DNA from: a virus
Length of the DNA stretch: 25,213 bases
Reading direction: 5' to 3' (one strand)
Virus record (IMG/VR): IMGVR_UViG_3300042868_003087
Location: 1-25,213 of that record
Shown: positions 16,109 through 23,437 of the stretch, piece after piece
Numbering within the stretch: the first letter of the stretch is position 1
Layout of the letters: each line of letters begins with the position of its first letter
The notes under the pieces: model-generated
What the model was told of the DNA's origin: nothing
The model's database searches: none
The model's input: the letters and a program-made list of their open reading frames with translations, nothing else
Made by a program: the position numbers and the translations under genes

Positions 16109-16284
16109 CAATAAAAGGCGTATTAAGGAAAGACGATGACGGCCTATATTTAGAGGTCGTAAAAAAAATGTATTTGAATGACTACATTATGAGCGTTGAG
16201 CAGGCAGAAAAATTAAATAAAATAATAGGTAAAAAAATCACTTTAGAATATGAAGACATTAGTCCAGTTGGCGCTGAAAAATAA
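16105..16284 (+). CDS. Small soluble protein, unknown function
   Basis: A 59-residue charged protein (MTIKGVLRKDDDGLYLEVVK, later EQAEKLNKIIGKKITLEYED) beginning at the ATGA overlap and ending 35 bases inside the methyltransferase gene. The coupled position and balanced composition suggest a real gene. It looks like a small beta/helix fold; no domain recognised. Confidence 0.55.
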   Translation: MTIKGVLRKDDDGLYLEVVKKMYLNDYIMSVEQAEKLNKIIGKKITLEYEDISPVGAEK

Positions 16285-16777
16285 GGCTCAACAAAAACCA
16301 TTAGAATTTAAAGAGTTGTTGCATGCGCTTAACTCAATGAAGAGCAAAAAGATTGCAGTTGAAATTGGTAGTTATGACGGCGGGTGCTTACATGCTTACA
16401 AAGGTTTGTTCGACAAAGTTATTTCAATCGATATTGAAAAGCGTTCAAATATTGAGGGCGTGGATTATTTAATTGGCGACTCTAAAGAGTTGAAAGCCGA
16501 TTTAATCAAAGCACTGGGCAATAGCAATGCAAAGATTGATTTCCTTATGATTGACGGCGACCATACATATGAGGGCGTAAAGGCAGATTTCGAAATTTAT
16601 TCTAAGTTTGTGCGCAAGGGTGGGGTTATTGCTTTTCATGATATATTAGACACGCCAATACATAGGGAATTATTTTGCCGAGTGGATAAGTTTTGGAATG
16701 AAGTTAAAGACGGCAAAGAGCATGACGAATTTATTGAGGGTTCTGACTGGGGCGGAATTGGAATTTTATGGATATAA
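16250..16777 (+). CDS. Class I SAM-dependent methyltransferase, sugar-modifying type (probable)
   Basis: A 175-residue Rossmann methyltransferase of the Methyltransf_24 kind. Motif I VEIGSYDGG (residues 37-45) binds SAM, DIE at 61-63 is the ribose-binding acid, IDGDHTYEGVKADF (from residue 101) is the family signature with possible metal-binding Asp and His residues, and IAFHD (residues 127-131) follows. Related enzymes methylate sugars or hydroxylate precursors in glycan and antibiotic pathways. Its place among glycosyltransferase genes implies methylation of the glycan. It is shorter than the usual 200-250 residues but has all core strands. Confidence 0.75.
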   Translation: MKTLVQLALKNKAQQKPLEFKELLHALNSMKSKKIAVEIGSYDGGCLHAYKGLFDKVISIDIEKRSNIEGVDYLIGDSKELKADLIKALGNSNAKIDFLMIDGDHTYEGVKADFEIYSKFVRKGGVIAFHDILDTPIHRELFCRVDKFWNEVKDGKEHDEFIEGSDWGGIGILWI

Positions 16778-17379
16778 TTATAACTTGCAAAGATAGATTG
16801 CCACACTTAAAAAAGTGCATTGCAACTATTAAAGACAAATCAAAGATATTCGTTGTTTGTTACGGCGATGAAATGGCATTTAGATATTGCCAAAATAATG
16901 GAATCCGCTCGAGCCTGACGGCCGCAAAAGATTTCCATTTGTCAAAGGCCAGAAACTTGGGGGTTGCTGAAACTACGGACGAATGGATATTCTTTTGCGA
17001 TGCGGACACCATACTTGACCCGACATTTTTTAATAGCTTAGATTTAAAAGACGGCAATTATTACACTGGAGAGCCAGATTGTTCAGGAAATTGCATCGTT
17101 AAGCGCTCAGATTTTATGGGTTACGACGAAAACATCAAAGGATATGGCGGAGAGGATTCCGATTTATATATTTCTTTAACCAGAAATGGGATTCAAAAAA
17201 ACTTTATTAAGTCAATGCGATACATTCCACATTCAGATTTTGATAGGACAAAGAACTATGGAAACAATAAAAAATGGGAGCAGCAAAAGAAAAACATTAT
17301 CTATTTAATGAGCAAGCATCCGCATGAATTTATTTTTCCGCAATATGTTCCAAACGAAATGAAACTACTTTTTGTATGA
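16768..17379 (+). CDS. GT-A glycosyltransferase with GalT/GalNAcT-type C-terminal motif
   Basis: A 203-residue glycosyltransferase. It opens MDIIITCKDRLPHLKKCI (beta strand and nucleotide loop), has HLSKARNLGVAET around residues 57-69, a DAD metal motif at 78-80, and GYGGEDSDLYISL from residue 125, the Glyco_transf_7C block of galactosyl- and N-acetylgalactosaminyl-transferases and of chondroitin polymerases. The whole is one compact catalytic domain, so it is predicted to transfer a hexose or hexosamine. It overlaps the methyltransferase by 10 bases. Confidence 0.78.
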   Translation: MDIIITCKDRLPHLKKCIATIKDKSKIFVVCYGDEMAFRYCQNNGIRSSLTAAKDFHLSKARNLGVAETTDEWIFFCDADTILDPTFFNSLDLKDGNYYTGEPDCSGNCIVKRSDFMGYDENIKGYGGEDSDLYISLTRNGIQKNFIKSMRYIPHSDFDRTKNYGNNKKWEQQKKNIIYLMSKHPHEFIFPQYVPNEMKLLFV

Positions 17380-17651
17380 TATACAACTCAATTGTAATTA
17401 GTTTGCTATGCTTTGGCTTTTATCGGTCAACCAGACATGGGAATATTTTATATTTTGTCCAAAGATTTGCGGATAAATTACCAAAGATATTTGGAAAGCC
17501 GATTTGCTTGTGTCTCACTTGCATGTCATCGTTTCACACATTGTTGTGGCATCCGATTTTATTTGGGATAAGCGTTGACATTATTCCAACCATCTTAATT
17601 GTGGCCTCATTTAATTACTTTATTGATTTAATAGTCTCGAATTATGAATAA
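17376..17651 (+). CDS. Small membrane protein with CLTCMSS motif
   Basis: A 91-residue protein with about three hydrophobic segments and the motif KPICLCLTCMSSFHTLLWHP in the middle, a Cys-x2-Cys followed by aromatic residues. The pattern resembles phage membrane proteins of the DUF1360 kind, but the assignment is by eye. It is coupled by ATGA to the preceding glycosyltransferase. It may help in membrane presentation of the glycan or in exclusion of other phages; neither is shown. Confidence 0.55.
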   Translation: MIYNSIVISLLCFGFYRSTRHGNILYFVQRFADKLPKIFGKPICLCLTCMSSFHTLLWHPILFGISVDIIPTILIVASFNYFIDLIVSNYE

Positions 17652-18369
17652 ACTGGCAGGCATTTGGAATGTTTGGGATGGCGACGAGCATTTGCGCCGT
17701 TCAATTGAGTTAATCAAACCACATTTGGACGTTGTCATTGTCGTTTACCAAAACGTAAGCAACTCTGGAGAGTTTTATGAGCCAACTTTGCCACATGAAT
17801 TGATTGACTTAACAGAATTTTACATCCCTGCGGTTGGGCAAAGTGGCCAAGCAAATGAAACAATCAAAAGAAATAGAGGTTTGGAACTTGCAAAGAGCGT
17901 TGGTTGCACCCATTTCATTCAAATGGATTGCGACGAAATGTATTTTAGCGAGGATTTTGAGCGTGCAAAGGAGCAAGTTTATATTGCGGAACTGGATGCA
18001 AGCTATTGCAGGCTAAAAACCTATTATAAATACCCAACAAAACAACTATCGCCAGACGAAGACTATTTCGTTCCCTTTATTCATAAAATTTACAAGGAAA
18101 CAATCATGTGTTTCGACAAAAAATATCCTGCGTTTGCAGACCCAACAAGGCGAACCAATACTTACGCCAAACATAAGCAAATTGAATGGCTAAGGATGCA
18201 CCATTATTCGTTTGTCCGCAATAATATTGAACGCAAGTTGAGAAATTCGTCATCGTCAACCGCATTTGATGGGCAATATGAAATCTGGAATCGTTTTGAA
18301 CAGACTGGCGAAATGATACATTTCAAAAATTATAAGACAATTGATGTCCCAAACCATTTCGATTTGTAA
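17644..18369 (+). CDS. GT-A glycosyltransferase-like protein
   Basis: A 241-residue protein starting GIWNVWDGDEHLRRSIELI with VVIVVYQNVSNSGE at residues 30-43, typical of a GT-A family that transfers sugar to a glycan. The likely metal motif is FIQMDCDEMYF, with DCDE at 95-98. Later, EWLRMHHYSFVRNN contains His residues that often complete the active site. It is the last gene of the sugar cassette and overlaps the previous gene by 8 bases. The sugar transferred cannot be told. Confidence 0.68.
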   Translation: MNKLAGIWNVWDGDEHLRRSIELIKPHLDVVIVVYQNVSNSGEFYEPTLPHELIDLTEFYIPAVGQSGQANETIKRNRGLELAKSVGCTHFIQMDCDEMYFSEDFERAKEQVYIAELDASYCRLKTYYKYPTKQLSPDEDYFVPFIHKIYKETIMCFDKKYPAFADPTRRTNTYAKHKQIEWLRMHHYSFVRNNIERKLRNSSSSTAFDGQYEIWNRFEQTGEMIHFKNYKTIDVPNHFDL

Positions 18370-18374
18370 AAATA

Positions 18375-18409
18375 TTGCAAACGGATATTTAAAAATAAAA
18401 GTAAATTTG
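18375..18409 (+). promoter_or_regulatory. Candidate promoter for the portal operon
   Basis: The -7 element TAAATTTG at 18402-18409 exactly matches TAnnTTTG and lies 5 bases before the ATG at 18415. The nearest TTG (18375-18377) leaves a 24-base spacer, longer than the usual 19-21, so the -33 box is doubtful. The 45-base gap is otherwise AT-rich and gene-free. Confidence 0.45.
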
Positions 18410-18414
18410 TAAAA

Positions 18415-19707
18415 ATGGAACTAACTCAAATATCAGACAATTATTTCATGTTTACGGCTAAAGCGCCTGCGGATTTATCTGTTTTTAATCAAACGGATGA
18501 CACTGCAAACAAAATTGTGCGCTATGGCAAGGACAATAATTTTCCTCAAGAACTAATTAAGGCGGTGCAGTCGTCTCCAATTGCAAACGCATGCGTTGAA
18601 ACACATGCAAAATTTTTGTATGGGGATGGTTTATATTTTGAAACTCCGACTGGAGAGGAAACAGATTTCTCGAGAAAATTGAGCGAGGTTTTTAACGAGT
18701 CAATGTTCCAACGCATTTGCTATGACATGGCATATTTTGAAAGTTTGGGATTGATTATGAAATGGGATTTGAATGGCTTTTTAAAAAGCGTTAAATCTCA
18801 GGATTTTTCAACCATTCGTTTAGGTATTCCAAACAAAGATTTTGAAATCACATTTGCTAAGTTGTCAAGTAACTGGCAACAAGAAACAAAAGACAGAAGA
18901 TACAAAGCCGTTCCGATTGATTTATATAATGACATCGAAACAAAAGCTAAAATTTCAAACTATAATACCAATTCATTATACGAAGACTTTAGCAAATGGA
19001 ATGGTACTTTGAAATATATTCGCAGATATAAGCCAGGCCAAGTATATTATTCACAACCTAAATATGCGTCTGCATTAAAATGGATTTATGCCGATGGGCA
19101 AATTCAGAATTTCCATGCTAATAATATTGACAACTCTTTTGCACCTGCATTTATCGTTTACGTTCCGTACAAATTAACTGGCGAGGATGAAAACGGCAAG
19201 GACATGAAAGAGTCATTGAGAGAATACATTGCAGACAGATTAACTGGCGCAGATAATGGCGGTAAATTTGCGATTTTGGATGGCTCATCAAAAGAGGGGT
19301 CAATCCAGATTATACCATTTAGCCAGAGTACGTCTCATGAAATGTATATCACACTTTCTAATTTAATTAGAGACCATATTGCAACGGCGTTTCAAGTGCC
19401 ATCTATTTTAGCAGGGATTCAGGTTTCTGGAAAATTAGGAACTGCAAAAGAAATTGCAGACTCTTCAATTTATTATCAGAATGCAGTCATTAAACATGAC
19501 CAAAATTTATTGATGTATGAAATGAATGCACTGGCAAAATTAATGGATGGTTACGATGGCACTATTATAAAAGTAACAAACTCGATTCCTTTGGCTTTTG
19601 TTGCTGACTCGTTTGCAGGTGCATTTACAGAGGACGAAATCAGAGAGGCTTTTGGATATAGTCCTAAAAAATTAGAATCAATTACACCAATTAACCCAGT
19701 TCAATAA
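18415..19707 (+). CDS. Portal protein
   Basis: A 430-residue portal, the dodecameric gate for DNA packaging. SSPIANACVETHAKFLYGDG near residue 53 matches the N-terminal clip/wing start of portals; a wing region follows, then SHEMYITLSNLIRDHIATAF and PSILAGIQVSGKLGTA around residues 310-350 give the typical stem helix and crown loop (the FQVPSILAG segment is a portal hallmark). Length is normal. It lies about 18 kb downstream of the terminase and beyond the glycan cassette, which is an unusual place. It is joined to the next gene by TAATG. Confidence 0.87.
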   Translation: MELTQISDNYFMFTAKAPADLSVFNQTDDTANKIVRYGKDNNFPQELIKAVQSSPIANACVETHAKFLYGDGLYFETPTGEETDFSRKLSEVFNESMFQRICYDMAYFESLGLIMKWDLNGFLKSVKSQDFSTIRLGIPNKDFEITFAKLSSNWQQETKDRRYKAVPIDLYNDIETKAKISNYNTNSLYEDFSKWNGTLKYIRRYKPGQVYYSQPKYASALKWIYADGQIQNFHANNIDNSFAPAFIVYVPYKLTGEDENGKDMKESLREYIADRLTGADNGGKFAILDGSSKEGSIQIIPFSQSTSHEMYITLSNLIRDHIATAFQVPSILAGIQVSGKLGTAKEIADSSIYYQNAVIKHDQNLLMYEMNALAKLMDGYDGTIIKVTNSIPLAFVADSFAGAFTEDEIREAFGYSPKKLESITPINPVQ

Positions 19708-20207
19708 TGGCTTGTTGCAGTTGTCAATTCATAACACAAACAGATTTTTATGGCATTGTGCCGCTTTCCAGAAATGTTGAAAGTCAGGACATTGATATTG
19801 CTATTAAGAACACACAAATAACATACATTAACCAATTGCTTTGTCAGGATTTATTCGATGAGTTATGTACACAAATTGAAAACGATTCTTTGACTCCCGC
19901 AAACGAGGAATTAATGTGCTATTTGAAAAAAGTTCACGTTTGCTATGCTTTCGGAGACTTTATGTTTTTTCACCCAGTGCAAGTAACTAAAGAAAGCGTT
20001 GTCAGAAAGGTAACGGACGAAAGCGAGTTTATTGATTTTGACACAAACGAAAAGCAAGCTAATTATTGGAGACAGATTGGTAAAAACTACGCCAGAGAAA
20101 TGTTCGAATGGCTGAAGTTAAATGAGAATTTGAATCCATTATATGACCAAGCGTCATGTAATAATTGCGATGAGACTAAAAATTTAGAAAACTGGGGAAT
20201 ATGCTAA
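19707..20207 (+). CDS. Head-tail adaptor-like protein (probable)
   Basis: A 166-residue, Cys-rich, helical protein directly after the portal, with MACCSCQFITQTDFYGIVPL at the start, AIKNTQITYINQLLCQDLFD in the middle and NYWRQIGKNYAREMFEWL near the end. The layout, a short N-terminal strand, a helix with NTQITYINQLL and C-terminal helices, is that of the adaptor proteins next to the portal in Bacteroidota phages (I believe family DUF6712, from memory). Seven or more Cys, some in pairs, are unusual. Starts in a TAATG overlap and ends 7 bases inside the next gene. Confidence 0.6.
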   Translation: MACCSCQFITQTDFYGIVPLSRNVESQDIDIAIKNTQITYINQLLCQDLFDELCTQIENDSLTPANEELMCYLKKVHVCYAFGDFMFFHPVQVTKESVVRKVTDESEFIDFDTNEKQANYWRQIGKNYAREMFEWLKLNENLNPLYDQASCNNCDETKNLENWGIC

Positions 20208-20548
20208 CAATTTATCAAAACACAACGAGCGAAATAAGCATTAGTTTGCCGAGCGTGCATGACTATTATTTATTTGTTTTTATTAAAGATGGCGTTATTG
20301 AAAAAACTATCTATGAGACAATTCCATGCGATGACTTTTGTTTTGTTTTAATTGAGAATATTGAATTAGGCATTTGGGACTTAAATATTTTTGGACAATC
20401 GAGTCCATCAAATTTAGACCCAAATTTAGCAACGTTCCTTTATGACAATGACGTTGAAGTAAAGGTCAATTATAGTGATTATATAGTAACTCAAAAATGT
20501 GATTATCTAATTACTGAGGGGAATGATTTTATAGTTACAGAATGGTAG
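20201..20548 (+). CDS. Small beta-rich protein with C-terminal DY(I/L)xTE repeats, paralogue A
   Basis: A 115-residue protein. Residues about 15-85 follow the pattern YYLFVFIKDG, then DDFCFVLIENIELGIWDLNI, then FGQSSPSNLDPNLATFLYD, which reappears in the next gene, so the two are tandem paralogues. The last part holds three short repeats, DYIVTQ, DYLITE and DFIVTE. These are beta-hairpin-like and could bind partner proteins in the neck or tail. The function is unknown. It overlaps the adaptor gene and the next gene. Confidence 0.6.
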   Translation: MLTIYQNTTSEISISLPSVHDYYLFVFIKDGVIEKTIYETIPCDDFCFVLIENIELGIWDLNIFGQSSPSNLDPNLATFLYDNDVEVKVNYSDYIVTQKCDYLITEGNDFIVTEW

Positions 20549-20838
20549 TTATTGAAGCGAACATCGACACGAAAGTTGTTTTGTTTCTCGAGGAAACTTA
20601 TAGCTATTATTTATTTCAGTACACCAGAAATAATGGTTGCGATGAGTTTATTGATGTTATTACCGCAGTTGAATGCGATTTTTATACATTCATTGTGAAT
20701 GTGGATTTGCCTACTGGGTTTTGGAATTTAAAAGTTTATGGACAAGACGATTATTCAAACTTAAATCCCGCAAATGCGACTTTAGTATTTGAGGACATGG
20801 CCAGAATAATCAATTTAGCAGATGAGTGTTTATTATGA
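20542..20838 (+). CDS. Small beta-rich protein, paralogue B of the previous gene
   Basis: A 98-residue protein. YYLFQYTRN, VECDFYTFIVNVDLPTGFWN and LKVYGQDDYSNLNPANATLV line up with the corresponding parts of the upstream protein (CD followed by F, then L-G-W-N/D-L, then G-Q and NLxPxxATxxxxD). It lacks the C-terminal repeats. The divergence is large, so the duplication is old. Probably a virion or assembly component in tandem with its sister; no further function is seen. ATGA overlap with the holin gene. Confidence 0.6.
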   Translation: MVVIEANIDTKVVLFLEETYSYYLFQYTRNNGCDEFIDVITAVECDFYTFIVNVDLPTGFWNLKVYGQDDYSNLNPANATLVFEDMARIINLADECLL

Positions 20839-21209
20839 GAAATTGGTTAGTTAAAAGTTTAGACGTTATTATCATTTATTTAGTTACCTATTTCTCTCCG
20901 ACATTCTCGGTTTTGATGGGAATCAGCTTTCTGGTGCTAATTGATTTTATCACTGGTATGGTTGCCGCTTATAAAAGAGGTGAAGCGATTACAAGCCGTA
21001 AAATGAGGCCAACAATTACCAAAGGAATGGGCTACATGTTTGCAATTTTAGCAGGTCATGTTTTTCAAAGACATTTTTTGCCAGAAATTGAGGTAATGAA
21101 AATCGTATCTGGTCTAATTGCGTTTATTGAGTTAAAGTCTCTGGACGAAAACCTAAAAGACATGACTGGCAAAAGTCTATTTAAACAATTTTTTAAAGAG
21201 GGCAAATAA
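20835..21209 (+). CDS. Phage holin (phage_holin_4-like)
   Basis: A 124-residue membrane protein started at the ATG at 20835, coupled to the preceding stop by ATGA, rather than the GTG at 20826. Hydrophobic segments cover residues about 10-25 (VIIIYLVTYFSPTFSV), 27-45 (MGISFLVLIDFITGMVAAY) and 63-75 (GYMFAILAGHVFQ), plus an amphipathic stretch; the loop KRGEAITSRKMRPTITKG is the family signature of small toxin-secretion/lysis holins, as is the C-terminal SLDENLKDMTG. It probably forms the inner-membrane lesion that releases the endolysin next door. Confidence 0.85.
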   Translation: MRNWLVKSLDVIIIYLVTYFSPTFSVLMGISFLVLIDFITGMVAAYKRGEAITSRKMRPTITKGMGYMFAILAGHVFQRHFLPEIEVMKIVSGLIAFIELKSLDENLKDMTGKSLFKQFFKEGK

Positions 21210-21808
21210 TGAATTTAGATAAACTGAAAGGGCATGTCCCAGCTTCGGTTATTGCTCAAATCCCTTTTGTTGTTAATCAATATAAAATCAACACAGCTTT
21301 AAGGCTATCGCATTTTCTGGCTCAATGTGGCCACGAATCAGCTAATTTCAGAGCAGTCAAAGAAAATCTCAACTATTCGGCTGAGGGATTAACTAAAACA
21401 TTCAAAAAATATTTTCCAACTTTAGAGGTTGCCAAAGATTATGCAAGGCAACCAGAGAAAATTGCATCAAAGGTTTACGCCAACAGAATGGGAAATGGAA
21501 ATGAAGCGTCAAAGGATGGGTTTAAATATTTAGGCAGGGGATTTATTCAGCTAACTGGCAAGGCTAATTATATTGAATTTGATAAAAGCGTTCCAGAGGA
21601 TATAATAAACAATCCAGAACTGGTTGCAACTAAATATCCTTTGGCATCGGCTGCATGGTTCTGGAATAAAAATGGATTGAATGCAATAGCAGACAAAGGA
21701 GCAACGGATGCGGTTATAACGTCAATAACTAAACGAGTAAATGGCGGCACAATTGGCCTTTCAGATAGGATTCAGCATTTCAATGAGTTCTATTCCTTAC
21801 TTGGCTAA
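21209..21808 (+). CDS. GH19-type endolysin (lysozyme/chitinase-like)
   Basis: A 199-residue muralytic enzyme of glycoside hydrolase family 19. AQCGHESANFRAVKENLNYS (residues 39-57) is the signature with likely catalytic Glu43 and a second acid at Glu52; YANRMGNGNEASKDGFKYLG and RGFIQLTGKANY give the substrate cleft. There is no signal peptide, so it needs the holin to reach peptidoglycan. The whole chain is one domain, the usual length for phage GH19 lysins. It is coupled by TAATG to the holin gene. Confidence 0.9.
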   Translation: MNLDKLKGHVPASVIAQIPFVVNQYKINTALRLSHFLAQCGHESANFRAVKENLNYSAEGLTKTFKKYFPTLEVAKDYARQPEKIASKVYANRMGNGNEASKDGFKYLGRGFIQLTGKANYIEFDKSVPEDIINNPELVATKYPLASAAWFWNKNGLNAIADKGATDAVITSITKRVNGGTIGLSDRIQHFNEFYSLLG

Positions 21809-21849
21809 TTTGTTATTATTAAAATTATTGCTAATTTGCACAAAATTAG
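21804..21849 (+). promoter_or_regulatory. Repeat-bearing promoter before the phosphoesterase gene
   Basis: GCTAATTTG occurs twice at a 26-base spacing (21804-21812 and 21830-21838), so each copy falls where a -33 TTTG and a -7 element (CTAATTTG, imperfect TAnnTTTG) are expected. A third, inverted copy with one extra base (CAAAATTAG, 21841-21849) follows and can pair with the second. Start of transcription would be about 15 bases before the ATG at 21860. The repeats may be a regulator site. Confidence 0.5.
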
Positions 21850-21859
21850 ACCCTAAGAC

Positions 21860-23074
21860 ATGAAATACGAAAAATTTATCGTTGCAAATCTCGATTTATT
21901 CGAACAGATTGGCAGAAACAAAACACAATTTTCACAATTATTAAAGGAAAGTTATCCAAAAGAACTTGGCTCAACTAATTTAGAGGGAATTAGAGCAGGG
22001 GTCAAAGCATTTTTCAGGGATAATCCATTGCCAAGCATTGAGCAACCAATTGAAAAAATCAAAGACATTAGCATTGTCATTCAAGAAGACCGAAAAAACA
22101 AGGCTTTAATGGCTCAGCTAAATGACGTTAAAAAGAAAAACGAATATTTGCTTGCTAAACTGGAATCAATTGAGCAGGCTTATGATGACTTGTTGGCTAT
22201 CAAAGAAAAAAGCGACACATTAGAAATTAAATTTGAGAAATCGAGCGGCTCAAAAAATATGGGAACGCCAATTATTTCATTGTCGGATTGGCACATTGAA
22301 GAGAACGTGAGACGTGGCCAAGTTAACGGATTTAATGAGTATAATTTAAAGATTGCAGAGAAACGCTCAATGGCCGTATTTCAGAACATGGTCAAATTAA
22401 TTGATAAAGAAAGCAAAGACGTTCACATTAAAGACGTTGTAGTTTGGTTGGGTGGCGACTTTATATCTGGATATATCCATGACGAATTAGTCGAGTCAAA
22501 TAACCTTTCGCCATTGCAGGCAATCCGAATGGCAAAGCAATTAATTATGAATGGATTTGAGTTTTTATTAAAAAATACTAAGGTTAATTTTATTATACCA
22601 TGTTCGGTTGGTAATCATGGCAGGAATACAAAGAAAATGCACATCTCGACCAGTTCTGCGACCAATTATGAATACATGATGTATTCGGATTTAAAGGATT
22701 TATTTAGAAACGAGAAACGAATGACATTCCACATGCCAGAGTCAGACGATTGCTATGTCAAAGTTCTGGGCAAAACAATTAGGTTCTTTCATGGCGAGGC
22801 GGTTAAATATGGGGGCGGCATTGGCGGGTTGACAATTCCTTTGATTAAATATTTATTAAGAAAAGATGAACAAAGAAAAGCCGATTTTACTTGTTTAGGC
22901 CATTTCCATCAATTATTTTACCCAACAACCAGTTGCTGCGTTAATGGTTCATTGATTGGATTGTCTCCGTATGGCCACAAGGCAGGATTCAAACCAGAAA
23001 AGCCCGCACAAGCGTTCACATTATTAGATGAAAAGAGAGGTATTTCAGTTAAAATTCCGATATTTGCAGAATGA
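21860..23074 (+). CDS. Calcineurin-like metallophosphoesterase
   Basis: A 404-residue enzyme with an N-terminal part of about 130 residues, including a coiled coil (residues about 85-120, ALMAQLNDVKKKNEYLLAKL), and a C-terminal phosphoesterase core. Metal-site motifs are complete and in order: SDWH (Asp143, His145), GGDF (Asp200), GNHGR (Asn252, His253), FFHGE (His311) and GHFHQ (His348, His350). Enzymes of this group are phage nucleases or phosphatases, similar in layout to SbcD/Mre11-like proteins. A role in DNA processing or nucleotide turnover is likely; the substrate is unknown. It has its own promoter. Confidence 0.82.
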   Translation: MKYEKFIVANLDLFEQIGRNKTQFSQLLKESYPKELGSTNLEGIRAGVKAFFRDNPLPSIEQPIEKIKDISIVIQEDRKNKALMAQLNDVKKKNEYLLAKLESIEQAYDDLLAIKEKSDTLEIKFEKSSGSKNMGTPIISLSDWHIEENVRRGQVNGFNEYNLKIAEKRSMAVFQNMVKLIDKESKDVHIKDVVVWLGGDFISGYIHDELVESNNLSPLQAIRMAKQLIMNGFEFLLKNTKVNFIIPCSVGNHGRNTKKMHISTSSATNYEYMMYSDLKDLFRNEKRMTFHMPESDDCYVKVLGKTIRFFHGEAVKYGGGIGGLTIPLIKYLLRKDEQRKADFTCLGHFHQLFYPTTSCCVNGSLIGLSPYGHKAGFKPEKPAQAFTLLDEKRGISVKIPIFAE

Positions 23075-23292
23075 GCGACAAACCAGAAAACCAGAACATC
23101 GATGAGGACATCGAGGACATGTCAGATGAGGACATATACAAAGAATTATATTTCCTAAAGGAGTTTTTATGGGAAATTGAGGAAAACACATTATTGTATT
23201 TTCCAAATAAAAAAGTTGAATGGCAGACTGAGGTCATTAAGTTAATTGACCAGAGGTTAAAATGGTTAAATTTTGAGGATGAACAAGAATAA
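23071..23292 (+). CDS. Small acidic protein, unknown function
   Basis: A 73-residue protein starting in an ATGA overlap. Its first 24 residues are very acidic (NQNIDEDIEDMSDEDIY), followed by helical segments (KELYFLKEFLWEIEEN, TEVIKLIDQRLKWL). It could mimic DNA or bind a basic partner. Nothing specific is recognised. It overlaps the next small frame by 14 bases. Confidence 0.6.
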   Translation: MSDKPENQNIDEDIEDMSDEDIYKELYFLKEFLWEIEENTLLYFPNKKVEWQTEVIKLIDQRLKWLNFEDEQE

Positions 23293-23437
23293 GATTTTAG
23301 AGAGCATTGAAAAGGAAATAACGCAATTAGAGGAAATAATAAAAAAAAGAAAAAAGAAATATAATGAGGTTAAGCATAGTAATATTGGCAATCATTTTGA
23401 CCAGTTGTGGAGTCAAGAAACAATCGACAAGCGTTGA
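23279..23437 (+). CDS. Small basic coiled-coil protein overlapping the spanin gene (uncertain)
   Basis: A 52-codon frame from an ATG inside the previous gene's end, with MNKNKILESIEKEITQLEEI and a Lys/Arg-rich stretch. It overlaps the start of the spanin gene by 74 bases in another frame. Such nested frames recall Rz/Rz1 arrangements, but there is no signal anchor or lipobox. The strong coding look lies in the part before 23364; the rest may be chance. Confidence 0.4.
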   Translation: MNKNKILESIEKEITQLEEIIKKRKKKYNEVKHSNIGNHFDQLWSQETIDKR

